Of a DNA stretch of 64,000 nucleotides, positions 25,359-32,898 are shown one piece after another (position 1 is the stretch's first letter; each line of letters opens with the position of its first letter). Origin of the DNA: Sphingobacterium tenebrionis (GTDB lineage Bacteria; Bacteroidota; Bacteroidia; Sphingobacteriales; Sphingobacteriaceae); contig NZ_JAYLLN010000013.1 of assembly GCF_037126265.1 (NCBI RefSeq), positions 1 to 64,000 of the forward strand. Reading direction: 5' to 3'. The position numbers and the translations under genes are program-made. The notes below the pieces were generated by a model. That model was not told the DNA's origin and ran no database searches. It worked only from the letters and a program-made list of their open reading frames with translations.

Positions 25359-25611
25359 CGTCATTGCGAGGCCATACGTCATTGCAGGTTGACGTCATTG
25401 CGAGGAACGAAGCAATCTTTCAGCGTCATTGCGAGGAACGAAGCAATCTTCCCTGCATGTCATGCTGAGCGAAGTCGAAGTATCTACATTTGGTACACGT
25501 GCAGATCCTTCGACTACGCTCAGGAGGACATGGAAAGAAAGATTGCTTCGTCGTACCTCCTCGCAATGACGCAAACCTCCTCGCAATGACGCAAACCTCC
25601 TCGCAATGACG
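25359..25611. repeat. Composite nested inverted repeat, copy 1
   Basis: Outer element: left end CGTCATTGCGAGGAACGAAG (continuing into CAATCTT) present as two full copies (25393-25419, 25424-25450) and two partial ones (25359-25371, 25377-25388); right end AAGATTGCTTCGTCG... to CTCGCAATGACG (25539-25571) with two further partial copies (25576-25591, 25596-25611). Inner element 25458-25530: TGTCATGCTGAGCGAAGTCG on the left, CCTTCGACTACGCTCAGG on the right, with one mutated base in its terminal GACA. The two short ORFs that can be read here are by-products of the repeat. It fills the gap between convergent genes. Confidence 0.9.
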
Positions 25612-25625
25612 AAAAAACACTAAAA

Positions 25626-28436
25626 TTACTTCCCAAACTTCCTTGGCATATAGCTCAAAGAAACCATATAATACTGCGTTAGAATATTCCTCGTTCCTGA
25701 AGTAAACTCCGTTACACTATCATAAAAATAAAAGCCTTTATTCTGCTTCAATAAATCCAGCGCTGCTACCTTCACTTCTAAATTATTACCTTTCAACATT
25801 CTATACGTCATATTCGCATTCCAGATCAAAGCCTTATTATCCTGAAACTTTGAAAAGTTGGTCCTGTTATCCAAACTAGTATTAATTGTCCATCTTTTCG
25901 TCAACATATATGCCGTAGCAAGACCCAAAGTCCAATTCTTTGACGTATAATCATTATTACTGTTCTCCGCTTTTTTATCTGTTCTCGAATAAATTCCAAA
26001 ATTATTCTTCATCGCCACCTGCAGCTTATTCAAGAATGTATAATTCATATTCATTTGAAAAGAAAGGTTTCTATTGATCATTTCCTGCATAAAGTCATCC
26101 ACATATTGATATTTATTACCCCAACTTCCATTATTGGAAACATTAAGGGTTAAGGTATGATCTTTCTTTAACAAAAATGGTTTATCAAAACTAAGATAAT
26201 AAGACACGAGATGTTGAGATTGAGGAACCTGACTCGTATATACCTGTTGTTCGGGTCCTTCAAAAACCAAACTATCCGTAAGACCATCCTTATAAATTCT
26301 ATAATTAACATTATAATTAAACCTAGCAGAATATTGCTTCATTTCATTATAATTTCCATTCAAACTAAAAGCATGAACACCAGTAGCTTTTAATAGATAT
26401 CTTGAACCATAATACCGTATTCCTGGATTGATATCATCATATATCGGCCTCAGCCTATCCAAAGAAGGATACTCTTCATTATAATTATAACTTAAAGCAT
26501 TGCTGAGGTAATATTTACCCATACGGCTAAAGCTTTGGTTTAGGGAAATATTAGGCTTAAATGTGGTGAAATTTTGAAGTAAATTCCGATAATCCAATGT
26601 AGAGGTCTGATCATCCCTAAAAAATCTTGCCCCCATAGACAGGTTAAGACTGATGCTTTTACTATACCTACCATTTAGGTATTTACTCTGTAAACTGGTA
26701 TTATAGGTTAAAGTTGGTTCATATTCTAACTGATTTGATGAAGAAACATGTGTCAATGAACCATTCTCAATCATATCTCCCGCAAACAGTTCATTTACAA
26801 CTTGGTCAAAATCTGATTTTTTATAATTTAACCGCTGTTTCAAACCAAATTTATCATATGATAAATTCATATCTGCAGATATATCTTTAGAATCATTTGA
26901 ACTATTATAACTCCTATTACTTTCTTTGTTCAATTCAGGATCAGTAAAGTTCTCATAATTACCAAGCATAAAGTTTTCTCCATTTGAGGAACCTACTGAT
27001 CCCCATAATCCAAAATCAAAACCAATTAAATCAAACGTTTTATTCAAACTTTTCCCATCCCCATCCTTTACTTTCCATTTCTGATTTAAATTATACCGTA
27101 AATTGAAATCCATAGCTGAATTTAATGAGGTATTTGAGTTTTCAAGGCTATTGGAAGATTGGTTTTCCAAATAATCATATAGGTACAGGTTACTTGAAAT
27201 ACTTTCTGAGTGGCTATTTCTCAAATTGATATCTGCACTGTAATTAAAGCTACGTTCTTCACCATTGCTTGAATTTTTTCTCCGGGAATATTTAAAATTT
27301 CCAGTCTGATGTCTAGAATCATATTCCGCATTGGATTTGGATGAGCGGCTATTATGGTCTGTACTTTCCGAGGTCAATAGAATGGTTTGCGATTCGTTTT
27401 CCTGCAAATTCTTTTCCCATCTCGCATTTACATTTCCCTGAAAATTGTGTTGATTATTGGTTTGGTTGTTACCACTAAGGTCGTATTGATAACGAGCGCC
27501 AATCACATGCTGATTCAGGATCCCCTGTCGCTGAAAATCGGATTCAAAATCCGCATTTACCCCTATCCCTTTGAATGTTGTATTCCTCAAGAGTTGGTCC
27601 ACACTGCTCAGGTTTTTATTGATATTATTGACAGAATACGCAACTGTTGCCTGTGATTTGCCAAAGCTTTTATTCAGGTTCATATTTCCTTGATACCTAT
27701 CGTCTGTACCATATCCAGCACCAATACTACCAAACATCATGTTCTCCTTCCCCCTTTTCAGCACCACATTCATTTCCATCTGTTTATTTTCAGGCTCTTT
27801 CTGTTTTTCTTCAAAGGTTCGCTTATCATATACCTGAAGCTTATCCACCGCTTTTTTATCAATATTCTGAAGCGCAATAGCCATATCCGATCCAAAGAAA
27901 GGCTTGCCATTCACTAGAATAGTGGGAACCGTTCTACCATTATACGTCACTTCACCATCGCCCCAGACAACCATCCCAGGCAATTTTTGTAACAGATCTT
28001 CAACAACCGCATTGGAATCCAATTGGAAAGCATCAGCATTGAATTCGATGGTATCCCCATTCATGCGAACAGGAGGAATCAGATCCACCACTTCAATCTC
28101 ATTCTCTACTTGGATCATATTGATTTTGCCAAAATCCTTGCTTTCATTGGTGGCCAATTGATAATCGATCTTTACTTTTTTATAACCCTGAAGACTGAAC
28201 TCAATATACATGGGTTTTCCAACCGTAGGTTTTTCGATTAGGAATTTCCCATACCGGTCAGTAAGGGAAACTTGATCTACCGATTTCTTGCCGTTTTCAT
28301 AAATGGAAACCGTAGCTGCTTCCAACACCCTATTGTAGGTGGAATCAATAAGAGTACCTTGAATTTTTGTTTGGGCATGGATAGTACCAATCATGCCCAT
28401 GATGAACATGAGGAATAGTATAATTTTTTGGCGCAT
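25626..28436 (-). CDS. Outer-membrane beta-barrel / TonB-receptor-like protein
   Basis: A 936-residue outer-membrane protein. Signal peptide MRQKIILFLMFIMGMIGTIHA; then a CarboxypepD-reg-like beta-sandwich (IQGTLIDSTYNRVLEAATVS, about residues 22-105); a plug-like domain with VVEDLLQKLPGMVVWGDG and RTVPTILVNGKPFFG; and a long barrel of alternating strands rich in Asn/Ser/Tyr. This architecture matches the outer membrane beta-barrel (DUF-type TonB-dependent-like) family of Bacteroidota. No SusD partner is adjacent, so a polysaccharide-uptake role is not supported. The start is ATG 28436, 1 nt after the upstream gene's stop; an in-frame Met at 28460 would overlap that gene. Confidence 0.85.
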   Translation of the reverse strand: MRQKIILFLMFIMGMIGTIHAQTKIQGTLIDSTYNRVLEAATVSIYENGKKSVDQVSLTDRYGKFLIEKPTVGKPMYIEFSLQGYKKVKIDYQLATNESKDFGKINMIQVENEIEVVDLIPPVRMNGDTIEFNADAFQLDSNAVVEDLLQKLPGMVVWGDGEVTYNGRTVPTILVNGKPFFGSDMAIALQNIDKKAVDKLQVYDKRTFEEKQKEPENKQMEMNVVLKRGKENMMFGSIGAGYGTDDRYQGNMNLNKSFGKSQATVAYSVNNINKNLSSVDQLLRNTTFKGIGVNADFESDFQRQGILNQHVIGARYQYDLSGNNQTNNQHNFQGNVNARWEKNLQENESQTILLTSESTDHNSRSSKSNAEYDSRHQTGNFKYSRRKNSSNGEERSFNYSADINLRNSHSESISSNLYLYDYLENQSSNSLENSNTSLNSAMDFNLRYNLNQKWKVKDGDGKSLNKTFDLIGFDFGLWGSVGSSNGENFMLGNYENFTDPELNKESNRSYNSSNDSKDISADMNLSYDKFGLKQRLNYKKSDFDQVVNELFAGDMIENGSLTHVSSSNQLEYEPTLTYNTSLQSKYLNGRYSKSISLNLSMGARFFRDDQTSTLDYRNLLQNFTTFKPNISLNQSFSRMGKYYLSNALSYNYNEEYPSLDRLRPIYDDINPGIRYYGSRYLLKATGVHAFSLNGNYNEMKQYSARFNYNVNYRIYKDGLTDSLVFEGPEQQVYTSQVPQSQHLVSYYLSFDKPFLLKKDHTLTLNVSNNGSWGNKYQYVDDFMQEMINRNLSFQMNMNYTFLNKLQVAMKNNFGIYSRTDKKAENSNNDYTSKNWTLGLATAYMLTKRWTINTSLDNRTNFSKFQDNKALIWNANMTYRMLKGNNLEVKVAALDLLKQNKGFYFYDSVTEFTSGTRNILTQYYMVSLSYMPRKFGK

Positions 28437-28437
28437 G

Positions 28438-29583
28438 TTATTTAAGCTTAAAACGGACAAGGATTGGGTTTAGGGACTTTTCTAATTGGAGATATTCCTT
28501 TCGCATACTATGCCCTTCAATTTTAGACTTCTCCTTTGCACGGGCTATATCATTTGGAAATATAATGGTATAAATGTATTCTCCATCCGTTGTCAATAAA
28601 TTATAGCCTAAAAATTCCAGATAATCGTTGGATTTATCGGGAAGTATTTTATTGAGGCTAATTATTTCATTGTTCGATAAATTTAGGGCAATACGAGTCT
28701 GGTTTGAACCAATTACTTGAAATAAAAGATATTGTTTATAGCGTTTTGCTGCCGCAATGCTTACTATTTTATCCCTATTATTTTCAATATATTTCATATA
28801 TGATTGTACGGATTTATACAAATCATAATTACTGGTATCCACCGTATTTTTAAATGGGAATACTAATTGGATAATTTTACTTACTCCCGTAGGATTGAGC
28901 TGGGCAATTCGATAGGTATTTGGGAATACGGCAAAACCAATTTCTTCGGAGGTTTTAATGATTGTTTCAGTTCCAAACATAAATCCTATGGTATCTCTTG
29001 GGTCATAACGAACCAATATACTATCATTCATTTTTAGAGCATATTCCGGCAAGGAATCTTTTTTTCCAGAAGCAGGAGAACCATAATAAAATTTGGTGTC
29101 CTGTAAGGAAATAAAAGACTTTGTCCCCTTGTATTTATAATCTAAGTCCTTTTCCAGGATTTCTCCTTTTTCGTTAAAAACAACCTTTAATTTATCGCCA
29201 TATGCAACAATTTTTCCTTTTTCCTGTTGGATGTAATAGAATAAGACTTTATTTTTTGGTTTAAATCCTTCGATTTCTGAAATACGTTTTATTAAATTCC
29301 CTTTCAGATCGTATATGAATAGATTTTGATTACTGTTGTTGATGATGCCTATATTAGTAGAGGTAGTAATGATATTTGATATGTAATCAATAATGTCGTT
29401 TTTACCACCTCCTAAAGGGATATATTCAAGATCAGTTAAGTTTTCAGATACTGTGCCCCCGCGCAATTGTTCCAGGATAATACGGATTTTTTCTACAGGA
29501 TAATCGGAAGAATAAATCAAACGCTGGGAATAAGCAGAAAGAAAGGTTGAAAGGAATAGGAATAATAATAGGATTTTTCTCAT
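28438..29583 (-). CDS. Secreted 6-bladed beta-propeller-like protein
   Basis: A 381-residue protein with signal peptide MRKILLLFLFLSTFLSAYSQ. Internal segments LEYIPLGGGKNDIIDYISNI and LFIYDLKGNLIKRISEI are like blades of the 6-bladed beta-propeller family common in Bacteroidota (BF3164/PF17170 type); this is pattern recognition, not a search result. It is the first gene of a two-gene operon with the outer-membrane barrel: its TAA and the next ATG are 1 nt apart. A joint envelope function is likely but unspecified. Confidence 0.65.
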   Translation of the reverse strand: MRKILLLFLFLSTFLSAYSQRLIYSSDYPVEKIRIILEQLRGGTVSENLTDLEYIPLGGGKNDIIDYISNIITTSTNIGIINNSNQNLFIYDLKGNLIKRISEIEGFKPKNKVLFYYIQQEKGKIVAYGDKLKVVFNEKGEILEKDLDYKYKGTKSFISLQDTKFYYGSPASGKKDSLPEYALKMNDSILVRYDPRDTIGFMFGTETIIKTSEEIGFAVFPNTYRIAQLNPTGVSKIIQLVFPFKNTVDTSNYDLYKSVQSYMKYIENNRDKIVSIAAAKRYKQYLLFQVIGSNQTRIALNLSNNEIISLNKILPDKSNDYLEFLGYNLLTTDGEYIYTIIFPNDIARAKEKSKIEGHSMRKEYLQLEKSLNPILVRFKLK

Positions 29584-29599
29584 AAATAAGGTGTTGATA

Positions 29600-29644
29600 A
29601 TTGGTATTTATATTTGGTATTGATAATTGGTGTTGTTAATTGGT
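29600..29644. repeat. Degenerate ATTGGT repeats upstream of the outer-membrane operon
   Basis: ATTGGT occurs at 29600-29605, 29626-29631 and 29639-29644, with ATTTGGT at 29612-29618, giving related 13-bp units such as TTGATAATTGGTG. They lie 17-61 nt upstream of the operon's start, where a promoter or operator would be. No TAnnTTTG box is seen on the minus strand. Confidence 0.4.
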
Positions 29645-29654
29645 GTTAATCCTA

Positions 29655-29820
29655 CGTCATTGCGAGGAACGAAGCAATCTTCCCTGCATGTCATGCTGAG
29701 CGAAGTCGAAGCATCTACATTTGGTACCCGTGCAGATCCTTCGACTACGCTCAGGATGACATGGAAACTCAGGATGACATGGAAAGAAAGATTGCTTCGT
29801 CGTACCTCCTCGCAATGACG
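29655..29820. repeat. Composite nested inverted repeat, copy 2
   Basis: Same orientation and order as copy 1. Outer ends: CGTCATTGCGAGGAACGAAG (29655-29674, continuing to 29681) and AAGATTGCTTCG to CGCAATGACG (29788-29820). Inner element 29689-29761: TGTCATGCTGAGCGAAGTCG / CCTTCGACTACGCTCAGGAT ending GACA. The segment CTCAGGATGACATGGAAA is tandemly duplicated (second copy about 29768-29785). The centre contains GGTACC within ATCTACA...TGCAGAT arms. It ends 6 nt before the stop of the isomerase-like gene. Confidence 0.9.
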
Positions 29821-29826
29821 TAAACA

Positions 29827-30729
29827 TTACCCAAGTTTTAAAATCTCATCAAACTGCTGGGATAATTTTCTCAAATGATTCCGATCCCCGTGACCTACTT
29901 CCAACGTCATCCACTCTCCCTTATAATTACTCTTCCGAATCGTTTCCATTACCCTCTTCCAGTTCACATCCCCCTTCCCTAATTCCACCCCAAATCCCTT
30001 TCCTAAGCCTTGATTATTCATGATATCCTTACTAAACTCCTTCACATGCAATTTCACGATATGCGAATCCAAGCTTTCCAGCCAATGCTCCGGCCAGCCG
30101 TACCTAAGAATATTTCCTAAATCAAAATACCATCCCACTAAAGGATGATTGATTTCCTTCAGATACATTTTAGCCTCTATAGGACTTAAAATAAAGTTAT
30201 TCCACACATTCTCAATCCCAATCTTCACCCCAAATTGTTCCACCTGTGGTAATATCCTCTTGATAGAATCAATGGAATTCTTCCAGGCAGTCTCATAAGA
30301 AACTTTATCATTAACCACTCCAGGCACCACCAGAACAGTATCTCCACCCAATGCCTTTGTTTCCTTAACAGTCTTTACCACCGAATCAATCGTAAATTTC
30401 CTTACAGAAGCATCAGGATCCGAAAGCGGCTTCGACCAATGATCCCGATTCACCAAACTCGGAATTTCTATCCCCGATTTTTCCTTTGCATCCAACAACT
30501 CATCAACAGTAAAATCTATAGGTCCATTAAACTCTACCCCATCAAAGCCCAAATCCTTTACCAACTTCAATTTATCCACCAAACTCAGGTTCTCTTGGAT
30601 CATACTAAATCCCAATCCCTTTTTTATCTTTTTAGCAAACAAATACGATTCGGTCTTTGAAAATACAGGCGATGCAAGGCTAGCCCCCGCAAGAATGGAT
30701 AAGCTTTTAATGAAATCTTTTCTTAACAT
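29827..30729 (-). CDS. Sugar phosphate isomerase/epimerase-like TIM-barrel protein (exported)
   Basis: A 300-residue xylose-isomerase-like (AP_endonuc_2) protein. The N-terminus (MLRKDFIKSLSILAGASLAS) is a signal or twin-arginine-like leader with a single Arg-Lys pair, so periplasmic location is likely. Barrel features: LKLVKDLGFDGVEFNG, KIGIENVWNNFILSP with a metal-ligand-type Glu, GWYFDLGNILRYG (Asp/Asn), HIVKLHVKEFSKD and GEWMTLEVGHGDR. These sites match the metal-binding Glu/Asp/His/Glu set of the family. Substrate unknown. Monocistronic as far as visible. Confidence 0.82.
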   Translation of the reverse strand: MLRKDFIKSLSILAGASLASPVFSKTESYLFAKKIKKGLGFSMIQENLSLVDKLKLVKDLGFDGVEFNGPIDFTVDELLDAKEKSGIEIPSLVNRDHWSKPLSDPDASVRKFTIDSVVKTVKETKALGGDTVLVVPGVVNDKVSYETAWKNSIDSIKRILPQVEQFGVKIGIENVWNNFILSPIEAKMYLKEINHPLVGWYFDLGNILRYGWPEHWLESLDSHIVKLHVKEFSKDIMNNQGLGKGFGVELGKGDVNWKRVMETIRKSNYKGEWMTLEVGHGDRNHLRKLSQQFDEILKLG

Positions 30730-30801
30730 GATTAATTAAATTGGGTTCAGGAATCTTAAAAAAGTGTCATTTTCATAATTCAACGGGAAAATACAAAAAA
30801 G

Positions 30802-30828
30802 AATACCTATTGCAAAACAATAGGTATT
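30802..30828 (-). terminator. Terminator after the LOG-family gene
   Basis: Perfect 11-bp stem AATACCTATTG (30802-30812) / CAATAGGTATT (30818-30828), with loop CAAAA and a T6 run on the minus strand, 6 nt after the gene's stop. Confidence 0.85.
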
Positions 30829-30833
30829 TTATA

Positions 30834-31586
30834 TTAAACCGCCTTTTTTTCCTTTCTGATTTTGGGCTCACCCAATATCCAGCTTGGTTTTGGCTCTTTC
30901 AGTTTGATTATCTTATTGGTATCGGCATATTTCCGGATATGTTCCACAGCCTCCTGCACATCATCCGTAAACAATAACAGATCCTGATCTTCCGGACTAA
31001 TGGTCTTCTCCTGAATCATCAGCTCCACATGTTCTTTGATAAATCGGTGATAATCAAGCCCCATAATAACAATTGGAAATTGGGAAATCTTTTTGGTTTG
31101 AATCAAGGTCAAGGTTTCAAAGAATTCATCCAATGTTCCAAAACCTCCCGGCATGATCACAAATGCAAAGGAATATTTCCTTAAAAGTTCTTTGCGAACA
31201 AAAAAGTAATCGATATTCACGAACTTATCCATATAGGGATTATGCATCTGCTCGTGGGGAAGTACGATATTACAGCCTACTGAAGGACCACCTACATCCT
31301 TAGCACCTCGATTTGCAGCCTCCATTATCCCAGGTCCTCCTCCGGTCATGATCGTAAATCCGATATTGGCCAATTCAGCCGATACTGCTCTTGCCTGCTT
31401 ATAATACCGATGATCTTCGCCAAAGCGGGCAGATCCAAACACCGTAACACAAGGTCCTACAAAATGTAGCGTCCTAAATCCTTTCATAAACTGAAAGAAA
31501 ACGCCAAAAACATACTTCAGCTCGATTAACCTATTTCTAGCTCCTTTAAAAAAGCTGATCTCTTCTCTAACAAATTTATTACTCAT
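30834..31586 (-). CDS. LOG-family protein (TIGR00730 type)
   Basis: A 250-residue Rossmann-fold protein of the LOG (lysine decarboxylase-like) family. Diagnostic motifs are both present: MTGGGPGIMEAANRGAKDVG, with the nucleotide-binding glycines, and MPGGFGTLDEFFETLT (PGGxGTxxE). Characterised members are cytokinin-riboside 5'-monophosphate phosphoribohydrolases or nucleotide 5'-monophosphate nucleosidases. The gene's ATG overlaps the stop of the upstream ATP-cone/nuclease gene by 8 nt (minus-strand ATGAGTAA), so the two are translationally coupled; nucleotide hydrolysis next to a nucleotide-sensing nuclease is the point of interest. Confidence 0.9.
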   Translation of the reverse strand: MSNKFVREEISFFKGARNRLIELKYVFGVFFQFMKGFRTLHFVGPCVTVFGSARFGEDHRYYKQARAVSAELANIGFTIMTGGGPGIMEAANRGAKDVGGPSVGCNIVLPHEQMHNPYMDKFVNIDYFFVRKELLRKYSFAFVIMPGGFGTLDEFFETLTLIQTKKISQFPIVIMGLDYHRFIKEHVELMIQEKTISPEDQDLLLFTDDVQEAVEHIRKYADTNKIIKLKEPKPSWILGEPKIRKEKKAV

Positions 31587-32421
31587 GTTCCAAAGGGCTA
31601 GCTAACAATTCTTGGGCTTCCTGTAAAATCTGCTGCTTTTTAGGTTGGGGAATCTGAATCCGATCCAATACGGCAGCATCTCGTATCAAGTCCTTTACCA
31701 GAATACATTGATTTTTCAATAACATGGACTTGTCCTGTTGGGTCAAGGTCGTTAAACAAGTTACCGGATACTCCCCATTATTATCCACCCGAGCTTTGAT
31801 GGAACTTCCGCGCGGATAATCCCATGAAAGCAGGTTCATTTTATAATATTCGCCGAAGGCAATGGAATCGGTGGTTAGGTAGGCATTGGTCACCAACCAC
31901 CCATCCGTAAATTCCTTTTTCTGGCCGAAGAAACTATACGGAATACCCGATACATCCTCTACCCTAGACTTGAAATACATAGGCGTAGTGACCGAAATCT
32001 TCGCGTCAGCATCGTTTCTGAATTTACATTCAATTGCCAGTAAAGTTTCCCCATGGAGAGCCACCACATCAATTTCATGTGATACGGCATGGCCTTGAAC
32101 GGTTTGTCCGGTTACAGCTTGATACCCGTCTTCTTGAAACATCCTGGCCACCCACTTTTCAAAATAGAAACCCTCTGGTCCTAATTCACGTAAGGCTTTC
32201 TTCAGGCTATAACGCGCAGCGTAGGAACTTTTCTTAGCTTTTAAGGCTTTAAATGCCGCATCATAAAGCTCTCTTGTGCTGATTCCATCATAAAGACAAT
32301 CCTTGATATCTTTATAAACCTGATCCACCTCCTGATCAGTAGCGCCGGAACGTGTCAGTGATTTTCTTAAAGCAGATTCATCAAAAGGCACCAATTCGCC
32401 AGAATACTTCTTTACTAGCAT
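31579..32421 (-). CDS. ATP-cone domain fused to a PD-(D/E)XK (Mrr-like) nuclease domain
   Basis: I start at ATG 32421 (280 residues); an upstream in-frame ATG at 32490 adds a hydrophobic, unrelated-looking stretch. Residues 1-85 are an ATP-cone: VKKYSGELVPFDESALRKSL and later GISTRELYDAAFKAL, the allosteric nucleotide-binding module of ribonucleotide reductases and NrdR. From about residue 85 comes a restriction-endonuclease-like core: FEKWVARMFQEDGY, then HEIDVVAL with Asp118, and LLAIECKFRND with Glu131 and Lys133 (D...ExK active site). The C-terminal 120 residues are unassigned. It leads the two-gene operon with a LOG protein. Confidence 0.82.
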   Translation of the reverse strand: MLVKKYSGELVPFDESALRKSLTRSGATDQEVDQVYKDIKDCLYDGISTRELYDAAFKALKAKKSSYAARYSLKKALRELGPEGFYFEKWVARMFQEDGYQAVTGQTVQGHAVSHEIDVVALHGETLLAIECKFRNDADAKISVTTPMYFKSRVEDVSGIPYSFFGQKKEFTDGWLVTNAYLTTDSIAFGEYYKMNLLSWDYPRGSSIKARVDNNGEYPVTCLTTLTQQDKSMLLKNQCILVKDLIRDAAVLDRIQIPQPKKQQILQEAQELLASPLEHE

Positions 32422-32541
32422 AGATAAATTTATTTTAAATGTGAAAGTACAAATTTTGCAGGTTATCCTGAAAATTCTAATTTCTCTCAAAACAAAAGCC
32501 TCGCCAAAACGTTTATAACATAACGATTAATAGAGACAATT

Positions 32542-32835
32542 ATGAGCGGAATATTAAATTTAGCATTCGACAAGTTAAAATCTACCATGGACGATTCTTG
32601 TACAGATGGAAATATCGGCAAATCGGAACGCGTATTATCTGTTGTTGCAGGTGGATTCATTTTAGCGATGGGTATCAAATCCGTTTTGAAAAGCCCGTTA
32701 ACATCCGTATCTGGAATCACTCTGGGTGGAGCATTGATCTACCGAGGAGTAACTGGTTATTGTGCTGTTAAAGATACATTTGACAGCAAAAAAGCAGAAG
32801 CTACAGTAGTTGAACACAGGTATTTTGTAAAATAA
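32542..32835 (+). CDS. DUF2892 small membrane protein
   Basis: A 97-residue protein with two hydrophobic segments (VLSVVAGGFILAMGIKSVL and SGITLGGALIYRGVTGYCAV). The NIGKSERVLSVVAGG start of the core and the LIYRGVTGYC end are typical of the DUF2892 inner-membrane family (YgaP C-terminal-like). No enzymatic residues are evident. It is divergent from the ATP-cone gene and followed by a strong terminator. Confidence 0.8.
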   Translation: MSGILNLAFDKLKSTMDDSCTDGNIGKSERVLSVVAGGFILAMGIKSVLKSPLTSVSGITLGGALIYRGVTGYCAVKDTFDSKKAEATVVEHRYFVK

Positions 32836-32854
32836 CAAAATAGCCCATAAGAAG

Positions 32855-32889
32855 ATCCGATTCCTATCCGTAGGAATCGGATTTTTTTA
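32855..32889 (+). terminator. Terminator after DUF2892, abutting the sirtuin promoter
   Basis: Perfect 12-bp stem ATCCGATTCCTA (32855-32866) / TAGGAATCGGAT (32871-32882), loop TCCG, followed by a T-run. The T-run runs directly into the -7 element of the next gene. Confidence 0.9.
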
Positions 32890-32895
32890 TCTTTG
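32888..32895 (+). promoter_or_regulatory. -7 element for the sirtuin gene
   Basis: TATCTTTG (TAnnTTTG) ends 3 nt before the ATG at 32899. The region where a -33 box should be is the terminator hairpin. If used, the transcript would be leaderless or nearly so. Confidence 0.5.
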
Positions 32896-32898
32896 AAA

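Noticed and set aside
25389..25620. Short open frames (60-66 codons) on both strands
   Set aside because: They lie fully within the composite inverted repeat, and both strands read similar translated peptides because the repeat is symmetrical. No gene evidence.
29627..29818. 63-codon frame on the plus strand
   Set aside because: It is the same repeat (copy 2) being translated; no independent support.
25343..29826. Composite transposon
   Set aside because: There is no transposase in or near the segment and no target-site duplication that I can establish. The repeats bracket the operon, but mobility is not shown.
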